This document shows, one piece after another, positions 50,859 through 60,323 of a stretch of 64,000 nucleotides of DNA. The stretch is from Blautia sp. An81. GTDB taxonomy: Bacteria; Bacillota; Clostridia; Lachnospirales; Lachnospiraceae. Every line of letters starts with the position of its first letter. The first letter of the stretch is position 1. Location of the stretch: NCBI RefSeq assembly GCF_002161285.1, contig NZ_NFHH01000009.1, positions 98,046-162,045 of the forward strand, read 5' to 3'. Position numbers and translations under genes: made by a program. The notes beneath the pieces are model-generated. The model had not been told where the DNA came from. It did no database searches and was given only the letters and a program-made list of their open reading frames with translations.

Positions 50859-51458
50859 ATGGGGAACATAGAAGAACGTCTGAAAAAGCAGATGGAATTT
50901 TTGCTGGAAGTAGATAAACTGAAATTTATCAACAGGCAGACCTATCTGTCTGATGGAAAACGAAAAGAAAACGATGGAGAACATTCCTGGCATCTGGCCC
51001 TTATGGCCGTGCTCTTGTCTGAATATTCCAATGAGGAAATTGACCTGGTGAAAGTGATCACCATGGTACTGATCCATGATATTGTAGAGATTGACGCAGG
51101 AGATACTTATGCTTATGATGCTGTTGGCAATCAGTCCAAGAGGGAGAGAGAAGTAAAGGCTGCGGACAGGATCTTTAATATTCTTCCAGAAGATCAGGCA
51201 GAGAGACTTCGCCGGCTCTGGGAGGAGTTTGAGGCCTATGAGACTCCTGAGGCAAAATTTGCTCATGTGTGCGACAACGTCCAGCCTTTAATGCTCAACG
51301 ATGCTACAGACGGACTGGCCTGGAGAGAACATGAGGTGAAAAAGTCCCAGGTACTCCAGAGAAACAGACGGACTGGAGAAGGATCCCAAGTGATGATGGA
51401 ATATATTAACCAAATTTTAGATAAAAATGTAGAAAGTGGTAATTTGAGAGATGAATGA
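50859..51458 (+). CDS. HD-domain hydrolase (5'-nucleotidase YfbR-like)
   Basis: This 199-residue HD protein has the metal motif residues H in DGEHSWHLAL, HD in VLIHDIVEIDAGDTYAYD and D in AHVCDNVQPL. Related proteins hydrolyse nucleoside monophosphates. ATG 50859 is 7 nt after AAGGAGG; an ATG at 50853 is too close. It overlaps the aminopeptidase gene by 8 bp, so the two are co-translated. Confidence 0.85.
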   Translation: MGNIEERLKKQMEFLLEVDKLKFINRQTYLSDGKRKENDGEHSWHLALMAVLLSEYSNEEIDLVKVITMVLIHDIVEIDAGDTYAYDAVGNQSKREREVKAADRIFNILPEDQAERLRRLWEEFEAYETPEAKFAHVCDNVQPLMLNDATDGLAWREHEVKKSQVLQRNRRTGEGSQVMMEYINQILDKNVESGNLRDE

Positions 51459-53499
51459 TGAATTAATGCAGGAACGTTTTTCCCTGATGAGGGAAAGGAT
51501 CAGTGAGATTCAGAAAGAAGAACTAGTAAAAGAACCATATAGAGATTTTTTCAGAAAGACAGGTGATTTTATCCTGGAGATCTGTCAGATACATGACAAG
51601 ATTCGGGAAGGCTGGCTGGAGAAAGCCTCTATGGAAGAGCTGAAGGAAAACAATCATAAGATGTACGAAGATATCCTTCCGGAACATTATGAAGAATCTT
51701 ATGGAAATCCGACCTATGCGCAGAAAATCCTGGGCAGGGATTTCGGACAGCTTCTCAGTTTCCTCTACACAGAGGTAAGAGGGATGATTGTCTTCGCTTA
51801 TGAGGACAGACTTTTTGACATGACGGTGGCAATGGAGCTGTTTGTTCAGATCTATAATCTTTTTGAAGACCCGGAGGTCTCTTCGAAAGATGTGAAAGAC
51901 GCCATTTACTGGTATGTCAGCGATTACAGTGATGAAATGGCAGGACACCGTGTTCGGGAAGGGGTGGATCCCTCTCTGGATTTTGCAGTGAGGATCATCT
52001 GTGAAAGCGATTTGACAGATTTAAGATATCTGTATAAATATGGAGAATACGTTACAGAAAATGAACGGGCCATGGCGGCTTTTCTCAATACCCTTACTGA
52101 GAAAGAAATCCAGGCTATGGCAAGGACTTATACAGAAGGATATCGTATTGGCTTTATCCAGGGAAGAAAAGATATTACTAAGAAAAAGACGGTTAATATC
52201 CGCTTTCAGCTTGGATTTGAGAGAATGGTCAAGGCGGCCATTGAACAATTCCGGGAAATGGGACTGGCTCCTGTAATCTACAGAAGTGCTGTCCACAGTG
52301 TGAATAAAAAGCAGGCCCATCGGATTGGGTACTACGGAGCCATACCAAACCAGCAGTTTGATTATGACCACAAAGATGACGCTGCCCTTTATCTGGATCA
52401 TGAGTTTGTCCAGCGAAAACTGAGAGTTCTTCAGGTGGCTTACGAGCAGGTAAAGGAACTGGCCAATACTCATGGAGGACCTGCCTGTATTGAAACCTTT
52501 GGAGAAACGCCTTTTGCACCGGTTGCGAAAAAAGAAGCCTGTGCACTGTCAGCCCATCAGCAGAAGCTTCAGGTAAGCTATGACAATGAGGCGGGACAGA
52601 TCGTGAACCGGTATATTAAAGGAGAAGAGAGAAGCTTTACCATCATTGCTTATCCTGTAAAAGAGATCGGAGAAAACTTCAAGGAAATTTTCCGGGAGAC
52701 AGTGAAAATCAATACTCTGGATAATAAGCTGTATGAAAAGATCCAGCAGAACATTATTGAAGCCCTGGATAAAGGGGAGTATGTAAAGATTAAAGGAAAA
52801 GGCGGAAATCAGACAGATTTACGAGTCCATCTTCATCATCTGGATAACCCGGAAAAACAGACAAATTTCGAGAACTGCGTGGCAGATGTAAATATCCCTG
52901 TAGGAGAAGTCTTTACCTCACCAGTGCTTAGGGAAACGGAAGGCGTGCTCTTTGTCTCTAAAGTATTTTTAAATGGTCTGGAATATCAGGATCTGAAGAT
53001 TCGTTTCCAGGATGGAAAAATTGTAGAGTATACTTGTGGAAATTTCCAGAATGAAGAGGAAAACCAGAACTTTATCAAAGAGAATATTCTTTATCACCAC
53101 GATACGCTTCCTCTGGGAGAATTTGCTATCGGGACAAACACCACAGCTTATGTTATGGCACAGAAATATCAGATCGGCCATCTTCTGCCAATCCTGATCG
53201 CAGAAAAGATGGGGCCTCATTTTGCTGTGGGAGATACCTGCTACAGCTGGAGCGAAGATACGCCTGTGTATAATCCTGACGGCAGGGAGATTATTGCCAG
53301 GGACAATGAGGTCTCTATCCAGAGAAAACAGGATGTCAGCAAGGCTTACTTTGGCTGCCATACGGATATCACCATTCCTTATGATGAGCTGGATTCTATC
53401 TGTGTGGAAGCACTGGAGGGCAGTGAAATTTATATTATCCGTGACGGAAGATTCGTGCTGCCGGGTACAGAGCCTCTGAATGAAGCTTTCGCTTCTTGA
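51451..53499 (+). CDS. M29-family aminopeptidase with a long N-terminal extension
   Basis: This is a 682-residue protein. From about residue 235 it follows the M29 (AmpS/PepS-type) metallopeptidase: FENCVADVNIPVGEVFTSPVL, GEFAIGTNTTAYVMA, LIAEKMGPHFAVGDTC and a final HTDITIPYDEL motif. The metal-binding Glu, His and Asp residues are present. Typical M29 enzymes have about 410 residues; here about 230 extra residues precede, mainly acidic and helical, with no recognised domain. The start overlaps the HD gene. The purE promoter overlaps its stop codon. Confidence 0.82.
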   Translation: MNDELMQERFSLMRERISEIQKEELVKEPYRDFFRKTGDFILEICQIHDKIREGWLEKASMEELKENNHKMYEDILPEHYEESYGNPTYAQKILGRDFGQLLSFLYTEVRGMIVFAYEDRLFDMTVAMELFVQIYNLFEDPEVSSKDVKDAIYWYVSDYSDEMAGHRVREGVDPSLDFAVRIICESDLTDLRYLYKYGEYVTENERAMAAFLNTLTEKEIQAMARTYTEGYRIGFIQGRKDITKKKTVNIRFQLGFERMVKAAIEQFREMGLAPVIYRSAVHSVNKKQAHRIGYYGAIPNQQFDYDHKDDAALYLDHEFVQRKLRVLQVAYEQVKELANTHGGPACIETFGETPFAPVAKKEACALSAHQQKLQVSYDNEAGQIVNRYIKGEERSFTIIAYPVKEIGENFKEIFRETVKINTLDNKLYEKIQQNIIEALDKGEYVKIKGKGGNQTDLRVHLHHLDNPEKQTNFENCVADVNIPVGEVFTSPVLRETEGVLFVSKVFLNGLEYQDLKIRFQDGKIVEYTCGNFQNEEENQNFIKENILYHHDTLPLGEFAIGTNTTAYVMAQKYQIGHLLPILIAEKMGPHFAVGDTCYSWSEDTPVYNPDGREIIARDNEVSIQRKQDVSKAYFGCHTDITIPYDELDSICVEALEGSEIYIIRDGRFVLPGTEPLNEAFAS

Positions 53500-53524
53500 C
53501 AAGATTTGTAACTATAGGTAAAAT
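53496..53524 (+). promoter_or_regulatory. Promoter of the pur operon
   Basis: TTGACA (53496-53501) overlaps the stop codon of the aminopeptidase gene; a 17-bp spacer and TAAAAT (53519-53524) follow. No purine riboswitch was recognised in the 48-nt leader. Confidence 0.7.
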
Positions 53525-53571
53525 TGTGCTGTAAAAGTTAAATCCAAATTAAATAACAAAGGAGAATTATC

Positions 53572-54075
53572 ATGGCAAAAGTTGGAATTGTTATGGGCAG
53601 TGACTCTGATATGCCTGTTATGAGCAAAGCGGCAGATATGCTGGAAAAATTCGGAATTGATTATGAGATGACCATCATCTCTGCCCACAGAGAGCCGGAT
53701 GTATTTTTTGAGTATGCAAAATCAGCAGAAGAAAAGGGCTTTAAAGTAATCATTGCAGGAGCAGGCATGGCCGCACATCTTCCGGGAATGTGTGCAGCGA
53801 TTTTCCCGATGCCGGTAATCGGTATCCCAATGCACACTACATCTTTAGGCGGAAGGGACTCTCTGTATTCTATCGTACAGATGCCAAGCGGTATCCCCGT
53901 TGCTACAGTAGCCATTAACGGCGGAGCAAACGCAGCAATTCTGGCAGCCAAGATTTTAGCCACTTCCGACCCAGAACTTCTGCAGAAATTAAAAGACTAC
54001 AAAGAAGAACTGAAAGACCAGGTAGTAGCCAAAGACAAAAAATTACAGGAAGTAGGATACAAAAATTATAAGTAA
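53572..54075 (+). CDS. purE: N5-carboxyaminoimidazole ribonucleotide mutase
   Basis: This 167-residue enzyme of purine synthesis moves the carboxyl group from N5-CAIR to give CAIR. Class I signatures are MGSDSDMPVM, ISAHREPD with the catalytic His, and AGMAAHLPGM. AAAGGAGAA precedes the ATG. It heads purE-purM-purN-purD. No purK is in the window. Confidence 0.95.
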   Translation: MAKVGIVMGSDSDMPVMSKAADMLEKFGIDYEMTIISAHREPDVFFEYAKSAEEKGFKVIIAGAGMAAHLPGMCAAIFPMPVIGIPMHTTSLGGRDSLYSIVQMPSGIPVATVAINGGANAAILAAKILATSDPELLQKLKDYKEELKDQVVAKDKKLQEVGYKNYK

Positions 54076-54076
54076 G

Positions 54077-54142
54077 CACTTAAGGATTGGCGAGCCGAAG
54101 GCGGAGCTTCCAAGACACTTAAGGATTGGCCAGCCGAAGGCG
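54077..54142. repeat. Two 27-bp direct repeats between purE and purM
   Basis: CACTTAAGGATTGGCGAGCC plus 7 more bases (54077-54103) is repeated at 54116-54142 with one mismatch, 39 bp apart. Each copy holds GCCGAAGGC, a small hairpin. Confidence 0.75.
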
Positions 54143-54174
54143 AAGACAGAGCTTACTATTATGGAGGAAAGAAA

Positions 54175-55200
54175 ATGGATTATAAGAACGCAGGTGTGGA
54201 TATTGAAGCCGGCTATGAATCAGTGGAACTGATGAAGGAACACGTAAAGAAAACTATGCGGGAAGAAGTTCTGGGAGGCTTAGGCGGCTTTTCCGGCGCT
54301 TTCTCTCTGAAGAAGATCAAGGAGATGGAAGATCCGGTACTCCTTTCAGGAACAGACGGCTGCGGGACCAAGGTAAAACTGGCTTATCTGATGGACAAGC
54401 ATGATACTATCGGAATTGATGCCGTAGCTATGTGTGTAAATGATATTGCATGTGCAGGAGGAGAGCCATTATTCTTCCTGGACTATATTGCATGCGGTAA
54501 GAATTATCCGGAAAAGATCGCTCAGATCGTAAAAGGTGTAGCTGAAGGATGTCTCCAGTCCGGAGCTGCCCTGATTGGAGGAGAAACAGCAGAGCATCCG
54601 GGACTTATGCCAGAGGAAGAGTATGACCTGGCAGGTTTTGCCGTTGGCGTGGTAGAGAGAAAAGATCTCATTGACGGAAAAGATCTGAAAGCGGGAGATG
54701 TGCTTATTGGTATGGCTTCCTCAGGAGTACACAGCAACGGGTTTTCTCTGGTCCGGAAGGTATTTGAGATGACTACAGAGTCTTTGAACACCTATTATGA
54801 CCAGTTAGGCAAGACACTGGGAGAAACTCTTCTGGCACCTACCAAGATTTATGTGAAAGCTTTGAAAGCTGTGAAAGAAGCCGGAGTGAGAGTAAAGGCC
54901 TGCAGCCATATTACCGGCGGCGGATTCTACGAAAACGTTCCAAGAATGTTAAAGGACGGAGTCTGCGCAGTGATTGAAAAAGACAGTTATCCGGTACCTC
55001 CGATTTTTGGCCTGATGGCAGAAAAAGGAGATATCGAGGAACATATGATGTACAATACCTTTAACATGGGTATCGGTATGGTCGTGGCTGTGGATCCGGC
55101 AGATGCAGAGAAGACCATGGAGGCTATTAAGGCAGCAGGAGAAACTCCTTATGTGATCGGAAAGATCGAAGAGGGAGAAAAAGACGTAAAATTAGTATAA
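54175..55200 (+). CDS. purM: Phosphoribosylformylglycinamidine cyclo-ligase
   Basis: This 341-residue AIR synthetase closes the imidazole ring using ATP. The glycine-rich [11 protein letters not shown] and the ATP-binding [24 protein letters not shown] and [15 protein letters not shown] segments are typical. ATG 54175 follows TGGAGGAAAG. It is 99 bp after purE, with the direct repeats in between, and 81 bp before purN, with a hairpin in between. Confidence 0.96.
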   Translation: MDYKNAGVDIEAGYESVELMKEHVKKTMREEVLGGLGGFSGAFSLKKIKEMEDPVLLSGTDGCGTKVKLAYLMDKHDTIGIDAVAMCVNDIACAGGEPLFFLDYIACGKNYPEKIAQIVKGVAEGCLQSGAALIGGETAEHPGLMPEEEYDLAGFAVGVVERKDLIDGKDLKAGDVLIGMASSGVHSNGFSLVRKVFEMTTESLNTYYDQLGKTLGETLLAPTKIYVKALKAVKEAGVRVKACSHITGGGFYENVPRMLKDGVCAVIEKDSYPVPPIFGLMAEKGDIEEHMMYNTFNMGIGMVVAVDPADAEKTMEAIKAAGETPYVIGKIEEGEKDVKLV

Positions 55201-55211
55201 AAGAAAGGACA

Positions 55212-55258
55212 GGGTTGCAGCAGAAAAAGAAAATAGGGATTTCTGCAGCAGCCCTTTT
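55212..55258 (+). terminator. Hairpin between purM and purN
   Basis: GGGTTGCAGCAGAAA (55212-55226) pairs with TTTCTGCAGCAGCCC (55240-55254), 15 positions with one GU and one mismatch, followed by TTTT. It lies inside the operon, so a partial terminator or attenuator. Confidence 0.6.
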
Positions 55259-55281
55259 CCTGTCTGAAAGGAAGGCAGAAT

Positions 55282-55908
55282 ATGTTGAAAATGGCAGTTT
55301 TGGTCTCCGGAGGAGGCACAAATCTTCAGGCTATTATAGACGCTATCGACAGTGGAAAGATTACCAATGCAGAGATTTCTGTGGTAATCAGCAATAATGC
55401 CAAAGCCTATGCTCTGGAGCGGGCAAAGCAACATGGCATTGAGTCTCTCTGTGTATCACCGAAAAATTTTGAAACAAGAGAAGAGTTTAACCAAAAGCTT
55501 CTGGAAACTATCCAGTCCTATGGAGTGGACCTGGTTGTCCTGGCGGGCTGTCTGGTGGTGATTCCGGAGATTATGGTAAAGGCTTATCCAAATAAGATCA
55601 TCAATATCCATCCGGCTTTGATCCCATCTTTCTGCGGAACAGGCTATTATGGGCTGAAAGTCCATGAAGGAGTACTGAAACGTGGGGTGAAAGTAACAGG
55701 GGCCACGGTGCATTTTGTAGATGAAGGCACAGATACAGGGCCTATCATTCTTCAGAAAGCGGTAGAGGTCCGTCAGGACGATACTCCTGAGATTCTTCAG
55801 AGAAGAGTAATGGAAGAAGCTGAATGGCAGATTATGCCTGAAGCAATTAATTTGATTGCAAATCATAAGGTACAGGTAATAGATGGACTGGTAAAGATCA
55901 GCGAATAA
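55282..55908 (+). CDS. purN: Phosphoribosylglycinamide formyltransferase
   Basis: This 208-residue enzyme transfers a formyl group from 10-formyl-THF to GAR. SGGGTNLQAIID binds phosphate, and the catalytic Asn-His-Asp set is in NIHPALIP and VDEGTDTGPI. AGGAAGGC precedes the ATG. It is 19 bp before purD. Confidence 0.96.
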   Translation: MLKMAVLVSGGGTNLQAIIDAIDSGKITNAEISVVISNNAKAYALERAKQHGIESLCVSPKNFETREEFNQKLLETIQSYGVDLVVLAGCLVVIPEIMVKAYPNKIINIHPALIPSFCGTGYYGLKVHEGVLKRGVKVTGATVHFVDEGTDTGPIILQKAVEVRQDDTPEILQRRVMEEAEWQIMPEAINLIANHKVQVIDGLVKISE

Positions 55909-55927
55909 GAGAAAGGGGAAAAAACCA

Positions 55928-57202
55928 ATGAAAGTATTGATTATCGGAAGCGGCGGAAGAGAACATGCCATTGCCTGGAAGGTGGCTCAGAATCCTCAGG
56001 TGGAGAAGATTTACTGTGCTCCCGGCAACGGCGGAATCGGACAGGTAGCAGAGTGTGTACCCATCGGCGCTATGGAATTTGACAAACTGGCGGCCTTTGC
56101 CAAAGAAAGGGAGATTGACCTTACTATTGTGGGAATGGATGATCCTCTGGTAGGAGGCGTGGTGGACGTCTTTGAAAAAGAAGGACTCCGGGTATTCGGA
56201 CCAAGGAAAAATGCAGCTATCCTGGAAGGATCCAAAGCTTTTTCCAAAGATCTGATGAAAAAATATAATATTCCTACAGCAGCCTATGAAAACTTCGATA
56301 ATCCGGAAGAGGCCATTGCCTACCTGAAGGAAAAGGCAGAATTCCCTATTGTGCTGAAAGCTGACGGACTGGCTCTGGGAAAAGGAGTGCTGATCTGCAA
56401 CACTCTGGAAGAGGCAGAAGAAGGAGTTAAGACCATTATGCTGGACAAGAAATTCGGTTCAGCAGGAAATACTCTGGTTATTGAAGAATTTATGACAGGA
56501 AGAGAAGTATCTGTTCTTTCCTTTGTAGACGGAAAGACCATCAAAACCATGACTTCCGCTCAGGACCACAAGAGAGCCAAAGACGGAGATCAGGGTCTGA
56601 ACACCGGCGGCATGGGAACTTTTTCTCCAAGCCCCTTCTATACCAAAGAAATTGATGAATTCTGCCAGAAGAATATTTATCAGCCTACAGTAGACGCCAT
56701 GGCGGCAGAAGGAAGAGAGTTTAAGGGGATTATCTTCTTCGGTCTGATGCTTACGGAAAAGGGGCCAAAGGTCCTGGAATATAATGCCAGATTCGGCGAT
56801 CCGGAGGCTCAGGTAGTCATCCCCAGAATGAAAAATGATATGGTAGAAGTCTGCCAGGCCTGCATCGACGGGACACTGGACCAGATCAATCTGGAGTTTG
56901 AAGACAACGCAGCAGTATGTGTAGTTCTGGCTTCTGACGGATATCCGGTATCCTACGAAAAAGGATTCCCCATTGAAGGTCTGGAGAACTTTGAGGGCAA
57001 AGAGGGATACTATGTATTCCATGCAGGTACGGCTTTAAAGGATGGAAAAATCGTTACAAACGGAGGCCGTGTCCTGGGAGTGACCGCCAAGGGCGCAGAC
57101 TTAAAAGAGGCAAGGAAAAACGCCTATGCAGCTACAGAATGGATTCAGTTCGAAAATAAATATATGCGTCATGACATTGGCAAGGCCATTGATGAGGCAT
57201 AA
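55928..57202 (+). CDS. purD: Phosphoribosylamine-glycine ligase
   Basis: This 424-residue ATP-grasp enzyme joins phosphoribosylamine and glycine. GSGGREHAIAWK starts the N-terminal domain; ADGLALGKGV is the ATP loop; RFGDPEAQVV carries metal ligands. A strong terminator at 57264 ends the pur operon. purF, purH, purL and purC are not in the window. Confidence 0.96.
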   Translation: MKVLIIGSGGREHAIAWKVAQNPQVEKIYCAPGNGGIGQVAECVPIGAMEFDKLAAFAKEREIDLTIVGMDDPLVGGVVDVFEKEGLRVFGPRKNAAILEGSKAFSKDLMKKYNIPTAAYENFDNPEEAIAYLKEKAEFPIVLKADGLALGKGVLICNTLEEAEEGVKTIMLDKKFGSAGNTLVIEEFMTGREVSVLSFVDGKTIKTMTSAQDHKRAKDGDQGLNTGGMGTFSPSPFYTKEIDEFCQKNIYQPTVDAMAAEGREFKGIIFFGLMLTEKGPKVLEYNARFGDPEAQVVIPRMKNDMVEVCQACIDGTLDQINLEFEDNAAVCVVLASDGYPVSYEKGFPIEGLENFEGKEGYYVFHAGTALKDGKIVTNGGRVLGVTAKGADLKEARKNAYAATEWIQFENKYMRHDIGKAIDEA

Positions 57203-57263
57203 TTACGCCAGTTTTTACTCTGAGTATCATAGCTGAATAATTAGAAAAATTTAGAAGTTTATA

Positions 57264-57310
57264 AAAAGTCAGACTTCAGGTAGATGGAAACTATCCTGAG
57301 TCTGACTTTT
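57264..57310. terminator. Terminator of the pur operon
   Basis: AAAAGTCAGACT and CAGG on the left pair with CCTG and AGTCTGACTTTT on the right, leaving a short loop; A-rich and T-rich flanks on both sides. Confidence 0.88.
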
Positions 57311-57313
57311 GTC

Positions 57314-57342
57314 TTGCAACAATTATTCAGTTGTGCTATCCT
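57314..57342 (+). promoter_or_regulatory. Promoter of the gntR-clpC operon
   Basis: TTGCAA (57314-57319), a 17-bp spacer and TATCCT (57337-57342). CAAC/GTTG half-sites in the spacer may form a GntR operator. Confidence 0.6.
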
Positions 57343-57376
57343 ATGTATAACAAAACAAAAGAAAGCAGGGAGCATT

Positions 57377-57745
57377 GTGATTATTGAAATTGATTTTAGC
57401 AGTGACGAAGCGATTTACATACAGCTTTGTAATCAGATCATTATGGGAATCGCCACGGACCAGCTGAAAGTGGGGGAAACTCTTCCCTCTGTGCGTCAGC
57501 TTGCGGATACCATTGGCATTAATATGCATACGGTAAATAAGGCTTATTCTGTATTAAAGCAGGAAGGCTTTCTGACCATAGACCGGAGAAAAGGGGCGGT
57601 AATTGCCATTGATGCTGATAAGATAAGGGCCCTGGAGGAGATGAAACGTCAGCTTGCAGTAGTTCTTGCCAGAGGGTGCTGCAGGAATGTTTCAAGGGAA
57701 GAAGTCCATGCTTTGATTGACGAGATTTTTGACGAATATAAGTAG
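57377..57745 (+). CDS. GntR-family regulator of the short YtrA type
   Basis: This 122-residue protein has a GntR winged helix (AIYIQLCNQIIMGIATDQLKVGETLPSVRQLADTIGINMHTVNKAYSVLKQEGFL) and only a short C-terminal tail, as in the YtrA subfamily that controls ABC transporter genes. The GTG start at 57377 follows CAGGGAG; the open frame extends upstream through the terminator and promoter and is not used. It lies 14 bp before clpC, in the place where ctsR-mcsA-mcsB stand in Bacillus. Confidence 0.85.
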   Translation: MIIEIDFSSDEAIYIQLCNQIIMGIATDQLKVGETLPSVRQLADTIGINMHTVNKAYSVLKQEGFLTIDRRKGAVIAIDADKIRALEEMKRQLAVVLARGCCRNVSREEVHALIDEIFDEYK

Positions 57746-57759
57746 AACAGGAGACATTG

Positions 57760-60216
57760 ATGAGAGAGCAGTATTCAGTTTGGGCCAAAAAGGCCCTGAA
57801 ACAGGCGGAAAAAATTGCAAAACAATACAGCCATAATTATATCGGAACAGAACATCTTCTGGCCGGCCTTCTGGCAGTAGAGGAAGGAACAGCAGGCCTG
57901 ATGCTTACAGAGGCAGGCGTGACCGGGGAAAAGCTGTTCCAGCTGATTGATGAACTGGTGGCGCCTTCCCAGGCAACAATGCTTGAAGAGCCCCAGGGAT
58001 ATACTCCCAGAACAAAGCAGGTCCTGGAAAGAGCCCGGGCAGAGGCTGAGAGACTGGGGGATAAAGAAACAGGAACAGAGCATATTTTGATTGCCATGCT
58101 GAAAGAATACGACTGTGTGGGAACCAGACTGCTTCATACTATGGGCGTGAATATCCAGCAGTTATATACGGGGATCATGAAAGCCATGGGGAAAGAGGGG
58201 GCTATATCCAGAGAGGATTTCCAGAATGGCGGCCAGAGGAGCCAGGGAAAAAGCACCACTCCCATGCTGGACCAGTTCAGCCGGGATCTTACAGAGGCGG
58301 CTGTTCAGGGAAAACTGGACCCAGTGGTTGGAAGAGAGAAAGAAATTAACCGTATTATCCAGATATTGAGCAGAAGAACAAAGAACAATCCCTGTCTTAT
58401 TGGTGAACCGGGAGTAGGAAAGACAGCGATTACCGAAGGACTGGCCCAGAGGATTGTCTACGGTCTGGTTCCGGAGAACATGGCGGATAAGAGGATCGTG
58501 GTCCTGGACCTGTCGGCCATGGTAGCAGGTTCTAAGTACCGCGGAGAATTTGAGGAACGTATTAAAAGAGTTGTCCAGGAAGTGATGAGTGACAGGAATA
58601 TACTTCTGTTTTTGGATGAACTCCATACCCTCATTGGTGCAGGCGGCGCAGAAGGAGCTCTGGACGCCTCTAATATCCTGAAGCCTTCTCTTTCCAGAGG
58701 AGAGATTCAGCTGATTGGCGCCACTACTATTGAAGAATACAGAAAATATATTGAAAAGGATCCTGCCCTGGAGAGAAGATTCCAGCCGGTTATGGTAGAA
58801 GAACCTTCCAGGGAAGAAGCAGAAGAAATTCTGAAAGGCCTGGTGCCATACTATGAGGAACATCATGGGGTCAAGATTGAGGAGAGTGCTGTAAAAGCGG
58901 CTGTAGCAATGGGAATCCGGTATATCAACGACAGATTCCTTCCGGATAAAGCCCTGGACCTTTTAGATGAAGCCTGCTCCAAAGTCCAGCTTGCCGGTTA
59001 TAAAACTCCCGAAGGTCTTGCGGCAGAGGAAATGCGCCTTCATACTCTTTATGAAGAGAAGGAAGCGGCTGTTATGGCCCAGGACTTTCAGAGAGCAAGT
59101 GAACTTCAGGAAGAGCAGAAAAAGGCAGAAGCGGCTATTGAAAAAGCAAGAAAGCGCTTTGAGAAACAGTGCAGGAATAAAAAACTGACGGTTACAGAAG
59201 AGCATATTGCCCAGGTTACGGCAGAATGGACCAAAATACCTGTGAAGAAGCTGACAGAGGGAGAATCGAAACGGCTGGCAAAGCTGGAGAGCCTTCTTCA
59301 CAAAAGGGTAGTAGGACAGGATGAGGCAGTTAATGCTGTGTCAAAGGCCATCAAGAGAGGACGGGTAGGGTTAAAAGACCCCAAACGCCCCATTGGTTCT
59401 TTCCTTCTTCTGGGGCCTACCGGTGTAGGTAAAACGGAGCTTTCCAAGGCTCTGGCAGAGGCTGTTTTCGGAAGTGAAGATGCCATGATTCGGGTGGATA
59501 TGTCTGAATATATGGAGAAGCACAGTGTTTCGAAGCTGATCGGTTCTCCTCCGGGATATGTAGGATATGAAGAAGGAGGTCAGCTCAGCGAAAAGGTAAG
59601 GAGAAATCCCTACAGTGTCCTTCTTTTCGATGAGATTGAAAAGGCCCATCCCGATGTATTTAACATACTTCTTCAGGTCCTGGACGACGGACATATTACC
59701 GATGCTCAGGGACGGAAAATCGACTTTAAAGAAACCATCATCATCATGACCTCTAACGCAGGAGCCCAGTCTATTGTAGAGCCGAAACGGCTGGGATTTG
59801 GCAGCACAGAGGACAAAGATGCAGACTACAGAAAAATGAAAGACAGTGTAATGGAAGAAGTGCGCCGTCTCTTTAAACCGGAATTTTTAAATCGTATTGA
59901 CGATATTATTGTTTTCCATATGCTGTCCAAAGAAGAGATTAAGAAAATCGTGGGACTTCTTCTGAAAGATTTTATCAAGCGCTGCAAAAATCAGATGAAT
60001 ATAGAGGTAAAAGTTTCAGACGGGGTGAAGGAACTGATCGCTAAAGAAGGCTTTGAACCTAAGTATGGAGCCAGACCTTTAAAGAGAGCAATCCAGAACA
60101 AGATTGAAGATGCCATGGCAGAGGAAATTCTGGAAGGCAGGATACATGCCGGAGATAAGGTGTCTGTGGGCCTTAACAAAGAAAAAATCAGATTTACTGT
60201 ACAGAGAGAAAAATAA
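57760..60216 (+). CDS. clpC: ATP-dependent Clp protease ATP-binding subunit ClpC
   Basis: This 818-residue class I Hsp100 unfoldase has two Clp-N repeats (residues 3-145), AAA1 with Walker A GEPGVGKT (215-222), a UVR motif in the linker (DFQRASELQEEQKKAE) and AAA2 with Walker A GPTGVGKT (552-559). It feeds ClpP (1.4 kb). ATG 57760 follows ACAGGAGAC; a TTG one codon earlier is less likely. There are no McsA/McsB adaptors in the window and no CtsR site was seen. radA follows downstream as in Bacillus. Confidence 0.95.
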   Translation: MREQYSVWAKKALKQAEKIAKQYSHNYIGTEHLLAGLLAVEEGTAGLMLTEAGVTGEKLFQLIDELVAPSQATMLEEPQGYTPRTKQVLERARAEAERLGDKETGTEHILIAMLKEYDCVGTRLLHTMGVNIQQLYTGIMKAMGKEGAISREDFQNGGQRSQGKSTTPMLDQFSRDLTEAAVQGKLDPVVGREKEINRIIQILSRRTKNNPCLIGEPGVGKTAITEGLAQRIVYGLVPENMADKRIVVLDLSAMVAGSKYRGEFEERIKRVVQEVMSDRNILLFLDELHTLIGAGGAEGALDASNILKPSLSRGEIQLIGATTIEEYRKYIEKDPALERRFQPVMVEEPSREEAEEILKGLVPYYEEHHGVKIEESAVKAAVAMGIRYINDRFLPDKALDLLDEACSKVQLAGYKTPEGLAAEEMRLHTLYEEKEAAVMAQDFQRASELQEEQKKAEAAIEKARKRFEKQCRNKKLTVTEEHIAQVTAEWTKIPVKKLTEGESKRLAKLESLLHKRVVGQDEAVNAVSKAIKRGRVGLKDPKRPIGSFLLLGPTGVGKTELSKALAEAVFGSEDAMIRVDMSEYMEKHSVSKLIGSPPGYVGYEEGGQLSEKVRRNPYSVLLFDEIEKAHPDVFNILLQVLDDGHITDAQGRKIDFKETIIIMTSNAGAQSIVEPKRLGFGSTEDKDADYRKMKDSVMEEVRRLFKPEFLNRIDDIIVFHMLSKEEIKKIVGLLLKDFIKRCKNQMNIEVKVSDGVKELIAKEGFEPKYGARPLKRAIQNKIEDAMAEEILEGRIHAGDKVSVGLNKEKIRFTVQREK

Positions 60217-60323
60217 AGATTTGCTGGCAAAAAATCAGATTTTATGGTAAGATTTTTGTAAGTAAAAGAAAATTCCGCAGACTGCGGAGACAGAAACCAA
60301 AGACATTAGGGGAGGACATGGAA

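Noticed and set aside
1..57760. CtsR heptad repeats or CIRCE elements at clp genes
   Set aside because: Regions upstream of tig, clpP and clpC were inspected; no paired GGTCAAA-type sites or the CIRCE inverted repeat were visible.
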